A DNA stretch of 64,000 nucleotides, from NCBI RefSeq assembly GCF_927798215.1, contig NZ_CAKMMW010000014.1, positions 130,388-194,387 on the forward strand. The letters run 5' to 3'. The number at the start of each line of letters is the position of its first letter. The first letter of the stretch is position 1. Of this stretch, positions 59,216-64,000 are shown piece by piece. The stretch comes from Paenibacillus_E allorhizoplanae (GTDB lineage Bacteria; Bacillota; Bacilli; Paenibacillales; NBRC-103111). Below the pieces are notes generated by a model. It ran no database searches. It saw only the letters and a list, made by a program, of their open reading frames with translations, and had not been told where the DNA came from. The translations under genes and the position numbers were made by a program.

Positions 59216-60586
59216 CTAAGAGCCGCCCTTGATCCCATTGAACATATCGCTGAAAAAGTTTTTAATGGAACGGAACAGCAACCTGATCCAGCTGCCTTTT
59301 TCAACATCGCCATCTGCAATTAGTTCTACTGTTTTTTCTTGCCCATTGTAGCTTACTTTGACTTTCCCAAGCGTGTCGCCTTTCGCAATAGGAGCTACTA
59401 GCTTGCTTTCTTCAACAGACTCTGTCGTCACTTGGAATTCCGTATCTTTCGCGCCTTTTCTTGCAACGAACGTTACACCTGTTTTCGTAACAAGAGGTAC
59501 TTCCAATTGTACCCCCTTCTTAATGTTCACACTTTTCAAAGAATCTATCGTCTGTTTCGCATTCAAGAACGGTTTTATCTCAAAATTATTAAATGCATAG
59601 TCCATCAGCTTACGTGTTTCATTGAAACGTTCTGGTTCCGTTTTCGTCCCCATAACAACCGTAATCATACGCATCCCGTTACGTTCTACCGTTCCAGTGA
59701 AGCAGTAACCAGCATCATCGGTAGAGCCTGTTTTCAAGCCGTCCAAGCCCGGATACGCATATTTCTTAAAGTTGGTGTTCGTTGAATTTCCTTCAAGCAT
59801 CCAGTTCCAGTTGATCATAGGTGATTTATCTGTTGCTCTCAGCTTCAAGGAAGGGATCTTCGTAAATTCTAGAATTTCTTTATGGTCCTTCAAAATATTA
59901 TAAGCAAGAATGGCTGCATCGCGCGCCGTCATCTTCGTCTCACCTTCAATAGAAGCAGGTGGATTCTTGAGATCTGCACGTGAAAGTCCCGTCGCACTAA
60001 TAAAATGAGCCTTATCCGACATGCCAAGCTGTTTGGCTTTGTCATTCATCATTTTCGCGAAATTTTCTTCTGTACCGCCAAGCAATTCAGCAAAAGCGAC
60101 GGAAGCATCGTTCGCGGAATAAATGGACATCGCATTGAACATATCTTTGAACGTCAGTGTTTCATTCTCAGCGATCAACTGACCGGAACCAATAACATCT
60201 GCTGCATTCTTAGTGGCCGTCACAGGTGAGTCCCATTTGAATTTGCCTTCTTTAATGCTTTCCATTGCCAAATACTCTGTCATCATCTTCGCCATACTCG
60301 CCGGAGGGAAGGCTTCATCTGCATTCATTTGAAACAGGACTGCTCCTGTGCTGGCTTCCATGATTATCGCAGATTTCGCTGCTACTTGAGGTTCATTCAA
60401 AGCAGGTGCTGGTGTAGTCCCTGCGTTAGGTGCAGGCGTTGTCACCGCCGCTGGGGATGGAGAAGCCGCTGGCTTTTTCTCATCTGCCGCGTAGGTTGGC
60501 TGTATATGTAAAAGTAAGGATTGAGCAATTAAGCTAATACCTAACACCAAAGCAACCTTTTTCTTTGTAAATCGTAAAAATCTCAC
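59216..60586 (-). CDS. dacA: D-alanyl-D-alanine carboxypeptidase (PBP5-type)
   Basis: Trims the terminal D-Ala from peptidoglycan stem peptides. 456 residues from GTG 60586. Signal peptide 1-33 (ALVLGISLIAQSLLLH), a Pro/Ala/Ser-rich linker to about 65, then the active-site motifs SMAK (Ser97, Lys100), SAN near 160, and KTG near 280. The C-terminal PBP5_C domain and a membrane-binding helix near the end (WIRLLFRSIKNFFSDMFNGI) are present. It lies next to guaB as in Bacillus. Confidence 0.95.
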   Translation of the reverse strand: MRFLRFTKKKVALVLGISLIAQSLLLHIQPTYAADEKKPAASPSPAAVTTPAPNAGTTPAPALNEPQVAAKSAIIMEASTGAVLFQMNADEAFPPASMAKMMTEYLAMESIKEGKFKWDSPVTATKNAADVIGSGQLIAENETLTFKDMFNAMSIYSANDASVAFAELLGGTEENFAKMMNDKAKQLGMSDKAHFISATGLSRADLKNPPASIEGETKMTARDAAILAYNILKDHKEILEFTKIPSLKLRATDKSPMINWNWMLEGNSTNTNFKKYAYPGLDGLKTGSTDDAGYCFTGTVERNGMRMITVVMGTKTEPERFNETRKLMDYAFNNFEIKPFLNAKQTIDSLKSVNIKKGVQLEVPLVTKTGVTFVARKGAKDTEFQVTTESVEESKLVAPIAKGDTLGKVKVSYNGQEKTVELIADGDVEKGSWIRLLFRSIKNFFSDMFNGIKGGS

Positions 60587-60654
60587 AATTTCACTCTCCC
60601 TAAATAATGTTTGTAAAACAATATGACACGTTATATTGTATCACACCCCATTAG

Positions 60655-60689
60655 ACAAAAAAAAGAAAACGTGGGTTCAACTCCCACGC
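60655..60689 (-). terminator. Terminator of guaB
   Basis: Minus-strand CGTGGG-agttgaa-CCCACG followed by TTTTCTTTTTTTT, 65 bases past the guaB stop. Confidence 0.85.
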
Positions 60690-60753
60690 CTCCAATTTTA
60701 TCCATATTGTGACAACATATAGGGACCCTTTAGCGGAGCTAAAAGTCTCTCAT

Positions 60754-62211
60754 CTACATCGAGTAATTTGGTGCTTCTTTTGTAATTTGAATATCGTGTG
60801 GATGGCTTTCTTTCAAACCTGCTCCCGTAATACGAACAAATTGCGTATCATGAATAAGTTCTTGAATGTTGCGTGCGCCACAATACCCCATGCCTGAGCG
60901 AAGTCCGCCAACCAGTTGATACACTGTATCCGCCATTGGCCCTTTGTAAGCCACACGACCCTCAATGCCCTCTGGAACAAGCTTACTCTCGTTCTCTTGG
61001 AAGTACCGATCCTTGCTGCCTTCCTTCATTGCACCTAAGGAGCCCATTCCGCGGTAAACTTTGTATCTGCGACCTTGGAAAATCTCAGACTCACCAGGAC
61101 TTTCTTCTGTCCCTGCAAAAAGACTACCGATCATAACAGCGCTAGCTCCCGCTGCGATCGCTTTAACCACGTCACCGGAGTACTTAATACCGCCATCTGC
61201 GATAATCGGAACACCAAATTCGGCCGCTGCTTGTGCGCAATCATAAATCGCTGTAATTTGTGGAACACCAATCCCTGCAATAATGCGAGTCGTACAGATC
61301 GAACCAGGACCGATCCCCACTTTCACCATGGAAGCTCCTGCTTTGATCAAATCACGCGTCCCATCACCAGTCGCTACGTTACCTGCGATGATCGGCAGTT
61401 CTGGATATTGGGCTCTCAGTTTCTTCACAGTCTCTGCGATGTTAATATGATGACCATGTGCAGAATCTACGACGATGACATCAATACCCGCTGTAACAAG
61501 CGCTGCGGCTCTCTCCAGCACGTCTTTAGATACACCAACAGCAGCTCCAACAAGCAAACGCCCTTGTGCGTCCTTAGCCGAGTTAGGGAATTGAATCGCC
61601 TTCTCAATATCTTTAATTGTAATTAACCCTTTAAGACCAAAATTCTCGTCTACCAAAGGCAACTTCTCAATTTTATGCTTCTGAAGGATACCCTCTGCTT
61701 GCTGAAGTGTCGTGCCTACTGGTGCTGTCACAAGACCTTCCTGCGTCATCACTTCTTTAATTTTAATGGAGTAATCATGTACAAAGCGCAAGTCGCGATT
61801 CGTCAAAATACCAACTAAACGATTATTTTCATTTACAATCGGCACCCCTGAAATGCGGTATTTCGCCATCAACTCTTCTGCATCATAGACGTGATGTTCA
61901 GGCGTCAAGGAGAAAGGGTTGGTGATAACGCCACTCTCTGACCTTTTGACACGATCAACGTGCTCAGCTTGCAGCTCAATCGGCATATTCTTATGAATAA
62001 TTCCGATGCCACCTTCACGGGCCATAGCAATCGCTAGCGCGGACTCCGTCACTGTATCCATAGCGGAGCTAATGAAAGGGATATTTAATTTCACACCAGG
62101 CGCCAGTTGCGTCGAAACGTCGATCTCCTTACCGAACACTTCGGACTTCCTCGGCACTAACAAAACATCATCAAACGTTAAACCTTCCTTGCCAAACTTA
62201 TCTTCTCTCAC
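60754..62211 (-). CDS. guaB: IMP dehydrogenase
   Basis: Oxidises IMP to XMP, the committed step to guanine nucleotides. 485 residues from GTG 62211. The catalytic Cys near 305 is in GPGSICTTRIIAGIGVPQ; the flap GRRYKVYRGMGSLGAM and two CBS domains (about 95-205) are present. AAGGAGG lies 12 bases upstream, rather far; an out-of-frame ATG between them opens an 8-codon frame. Confidence 0.97.
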   Translation of the reverse strand: MREDKFGKEGLTFDDVLLVPRKSEVFGKEIDVSTQLAPGVKLNIPFISSAMDTVTESALAIAMAREGGIGIIHKNMPIELQAEHVDRVKRSESGVITNPFSLTPEHHVYDAEELMAKYRISGVPIVNENNRLVGILTNRDLRFVHDYSIKIKEVMTQEGLVTAPVGTTLQQAEGILQKHKIEKLPLVDENFGLKGLITIKDIEKAIQFPNSAKDAQGRLLVGAAVGVSKDVLERAAALVTAGIDVIVVDSAHGHHINIAETVKKLRAQYPELPIIAGNVATGDGTRDLIKAGASMVKVGIGPGSICTTRIIAGIGVPQITAIYDCAQAAAEFGVPIIADGGIKYSGDVVKAIAAGASAVMIGSLFAGTEESPGESEIFQGRRYKVYRGMGSLGAMKEGSKDRYFQENESKLVPEGIEGRVAYKGPMADTVYQLVGGLRSGMGYCGARNIQELIHDTQFVRITGAGLKESHPHDIQITKEAPNYSM

Positions 62212-62292
62212 AGCGTTCCATGTCCTCCTTAAGCCCTCTAACTGAAGAAAGCTTGATTCATTAGCCTCAGCTCATTCTTTCGTATGATTGCA

Positions 62293-62322
62293 ATCTTAAC
62301 AAAAGCCTATTTTTGGTGTCAA
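62293..62322 (-). promoter_or_regulatory. SigA promoter of guaB
   Basis: Minus-strand TTGACA-18-TAAGAT about 80 bases before guaB. The leader contains no purine riboswitch that I can recognise. Confidence 0.72.
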
Positions 62323-62372
62323 GGAAAAGGACAAGCCTGCAGCTTCCCCTCACCTCGAATAAGTCAATTCCG

Positions 62373-63575
62373 TTAACGATAGGAGTAAGTGCTGCTTGGA
62401 TTCCAGAGTAGGAACTGCTCGATTCCTTGCTCCTTCGCTGCCTTAATCTGCTCCTTTACATCGATCACACCATATTTTTTATGAGGCTTCACCCATGTTG
62501 CCGTAAAATCCTGATACCATGGCCTGATTTGTGCAACCTGACTACTTGATTTCGCTAACTGATGGTTTTTCCATTTGGCGTCGTTAATGGCTTGATGGAT
62601 AATCGCGTATGGCTGCAAATCCGGGTATTTCACCCCATAAATTCCTGTCGTGTAGTGTGACGGATACAGCATCGGAGAAATAAAGTTAACCTCTTTACTA
62701 ATCATCGCCCAATCTTGTCCAATGCCCATATCATTAGGTAAAGACGTCGTTAATCCGAATACATCTGCCGAAATATACGCCTTATTGCCGATCTGTTCCT
62801 TCGCTTTATGCAAAAAAGTTGCAATATCCTGAGCCTTACTTAGCTTCTGCGGATTGTCGAAAAGGACCTCCTGGTCCACCTTCTGACCATTCTCTGGGAA
62901 CCTTACATAATCGAATTGGATCTCATCAAAACCCAGCGCAGCTACTTCCTTCGCGATTTGAAGATTATAGTCCCATACCTCAGTTTTAAAAGGATCTACC
63001 CAAGCGATTCCTTTCGCATCCTTCCAGACACTACCGTCTCTGTTTTTCATAGCGTACGTACTCTTCTTCTTACTTAAATAAGGATCCTTAAAAACAACAA
63101 GCCTAGCTATCGTATAAATATGCTTCTGCTTCAATCTTTGCAGCTTCGCTTTCATATCTTGTATAATGACGTGGCTATTCGCCCCGATTTCATTGACCAA
63201 AGGAACCGTTGAGGGATAGGTTACCTGGCCGGAATCGTTCTTAACATCAATCACCATCGCGTTTAAATCCGTATGCTCCACCAGCTCAATCAATTGCTCG
63301 AATTTGCTGCCTACGGAGGACCATGCGGATACATAAATACCCTTCACGATAGGTTTCGCAGGGTTTTGAAAAGAAGGCGCTACCGCAACGACCGGCATCT
63401 TCTTCACTTCTTGATTAGGCGCAAGCCCCATGCTACCTACATGACTTAAAGAGTGAAGTGGAATTGCCTCTTCCTTCACTTCATCGATTTTGGTTGAGCA
63501 ACCATTCATCATCAGCGTTACTATTGAACAAAGACATACCCTGCCCATCCATCTCATGCTGCTTGTTGTTCTCAT
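62373..63575 (-). CDS. Putative glycoside hydrolase lipoprotein (DUF4015 class)
   Basis: 400 residues from ATG 63575 (GAGGAGG 7 bases upstream). A lipoprotein signal ends in LMMNGC. The mature part matches the DUF4015/TIM-barrel putative glycosidase class: KGIYVSAWSSVG, LNAMVIDVKNDSGQVTYPS, WVDPFKTEVWDYNLQIAKEV and FDEIQFDYVRFPENG, with acidic residues at barrel strand ends. Substrate unknown. It occupies the place of yaaC in B. subtilis. Confidence 0.85.
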   Translation of the reverse strand: MRTTSSMRWMGRVCLCSIVTLMMNGCSTKIDEVKEEAIPLHSLSHVGSMGLAPNQEVKKMPVVAVAPSFQNPAKPIVKGIYVSAWSSVGSKFEQLIELVEHTDLNAMVIDVKNDSGQVTYPSTVPLVNEIGANSHVIIQDMKAKLQRLKQKHIYTIARLVVFKDPYLSKKKSTYAMKNRDGSVWKDAKGIAWVDPFKTEVWDYNLQIAKEVAALGFDEIQFDYVRFPENGQKVDQEVLFDNPQKLSKAQDIATFLHKAKEQIGNKAYISADVFGLTTSLPNDMGIGQDWAMISKEVNFISPMLYPSHYTTGIYGVKYPDLQPYAIIHQAINDAKWKNHQLAKSSSQVAQIRPWYQDFTATWVKPHKKYGVIDVKEQIKAAKEQGIEQFLLWNPSSTYSYR

Positions 63576-63627
63576 CGTCATCCCTCCTCGTAGGATTAGT
63601 ATGGTTAAAAAAGCAATATTTACAGAT

Positions 63628-63670
63628 GCAAAAAAAAGAGTCTTTCTGGAAAAAATCCAGAAAGACTCTT
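63628..63670 (-). terminator. Terminator of the rRNA operon
   Basis: Perfect 15-pair stem AAGAGTCTTTCTGGA/TCCAGAAAGACTCTT followed on the minus strand by eight T, six bases after 5S rRNA. Confidence 0.95.
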
Positions 63671-63676
63671 ACTATG

Positions 63677-63794
63677 TGCTTGGCAACGTTCTACTCTCCC
63701 AGAACCCTGCGGTTCAAGTACCATCGACGCTGGAGGGCTTAACGGTCGTGTTCGAGATGGGAACGCGTGGGTCCCCTCCGCCATCATCACCAAA
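63677..63794 (-). rRNA. rrf: 5S ribosomal RNA
   Basis: About 118 bases. Minus strand has the conserved CCCGTTCCCAT-type segment (here ACGCGTTCCCATCTCGAACA), GACCGTTAAGCCC and GAGAGTAG, and ends pair as TTTGGTGATGATGG... with ...TTGCCAAGCA. Ends are set by that pairing. Confidence 0.95.
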
Positions 63795-63899
63795 CAGTCA
63801 AAGCGTTTGTTTGCGCCTTGAAAACTAGATACGAAACTTCAACGTAGGTATTAGGTTTTCTAGCAGAGAGACTTTAATCTTCGATTAAAGATCCCTATA
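63795..63899 (-). other. 23S-5S internal transcribed spacer
   Basis: About 105 bases with GCCTTGAAAACTAGATAC read on the plus strand, a common rRNA-spacer motif, and a hairpin CTTTAATC-ttc-GATTAAAG close to the 23S end, probably a processing stem. Confidence 0.75.
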
Positions 63900-64000
63900 T
63901 ATGGTTAAGCCCTCGACCGATTAGTATTCGTCAGCTGCATACGTTGCCGCACTTCCACCTCGAACCTATCAACCTCGTCGTCTACAAGGGGTCTTACATA
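63900..64000 (-). rRNA. rrl: 23S ribosomal RNA, 3' end only
   Basis: Minus strand ends ACTAATCGGTCGAGGGCTTA, the standard 3' end of Firmicute 23S rRNA; the remainder of the gene lies beyond the right edge. Confidence 0.93.

Noticed and set aside
60669..60695. tRNA or tmRNA-like T-arm (GTGGGTTCAACTCCCAC followed by GCCTCCA)
   Set aside because: No acceptor 5' half, D-arm or anticodon arm nearby; the stem plus T-run on the minus strand is fully explained as the guaB terminator.
1..64000. CRISPR arrays, prophage, integrase or toxin-antitoxin modules
   Set aside because: None of the expected regular repeats, phage structural genes or paired toxin-antitoxin frames was found on either strand.

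Overview
The window looks like chromosome of a spore-forming, low-to-mid-GC Firmicute of the Paenibacillus type. Evidence is the sporulation content (spoIIR, an sspP-like gene), SLH-anchored surface proteins, strong AGGAGG ribosome-binding sites, frequent TTG/GTG starts, and the order rrn - guaB - dacA - pdxS - pdxT - serS - tRNA-Ser, which in Bacillus-type genomes lies close to oriC. The 23S/5S end of an rRNA operon is cut by the right edge. Most genes are on the minus strand, reading away from that side, so oriC is probably to the right (inference). The species assignment is inference from gene content, not a database match.

Layout, left to right. 1-2175: a secreted subtilisin-family protease with PPC and SLH domains, cut by the left edge. 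2566-12943: an 11-gene complex I operon (nuoA to nuoN) without nuoE, nuoF or nuoG. 13160-13324: a small YjzC-like gene on the plus strand. 13439-20621: a complete F-type ATP synthase operon (atpZ, I, B, E, F, H, A, G, D, C). 20845-22721: a UDP-GlcNAc 2-epimerase gene and upp. 22936-34223: a carbohydrate-use locus with a GH106-like enzyme, a YesM/YesN-type two-component system, an extracellular solute-binding protein, two permeases and a GH43-like enzyme. 34431-36803: rpiB-ywlG-glyA behind a ZTP riboswitch. 37098-43468: ywlE, mntP, sua5/ywlC, spoIIR, prmC, prfA and ychF. 43547-44480: a PilZ-domain gene behind a c-di-GMP-I riboswitch. 44651-44739: a DnaA-box cluster, then tadA. 45219-46719: small genes and a tRNA-Arg. 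46869-50673: an MFS transporter, a remnant of a sugar permease between two copies of a terminator, then an ECF sigma / zinc anti-sigma / TM2-repeat membrane protein operon. 50793-51655: small sporulation-type and unknown genes. 51776-55897: a very large SLH surface protein. 56094-63575: tRNA-Ser, serS, pdxT, pdxS, dacA, guaB and a lipoprotein of the DUF4015 class. 63677-64000: 5S rRNA and the 3' end of 23S rRNA.

The left third is a bioenergetic block: a complex I without the NADH-oxidising arm lies directly downstream of the ATP synthase on the same strand, separated by terminators and a small reverse gene. The centre is a polymer-utilisation locus. The right half mixes core translation and cofactor genes with second-messenger control. 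The two riboswitches are the best-supported regulatory finds: each sits at the expected distance from a terminator hairpin, and each controls a gene whose product fits the ligand (c-di-GMP with PilZ; ZTP with glyA). Less certain but interesting are the DnaA-box cluster outside oriC, an ECF sigma gene that appears to start at ATT, a small palindromic repeat family, and the scar around the permease remnant. No CRISPR array, prophage, insertion sequence or integrase was seen.
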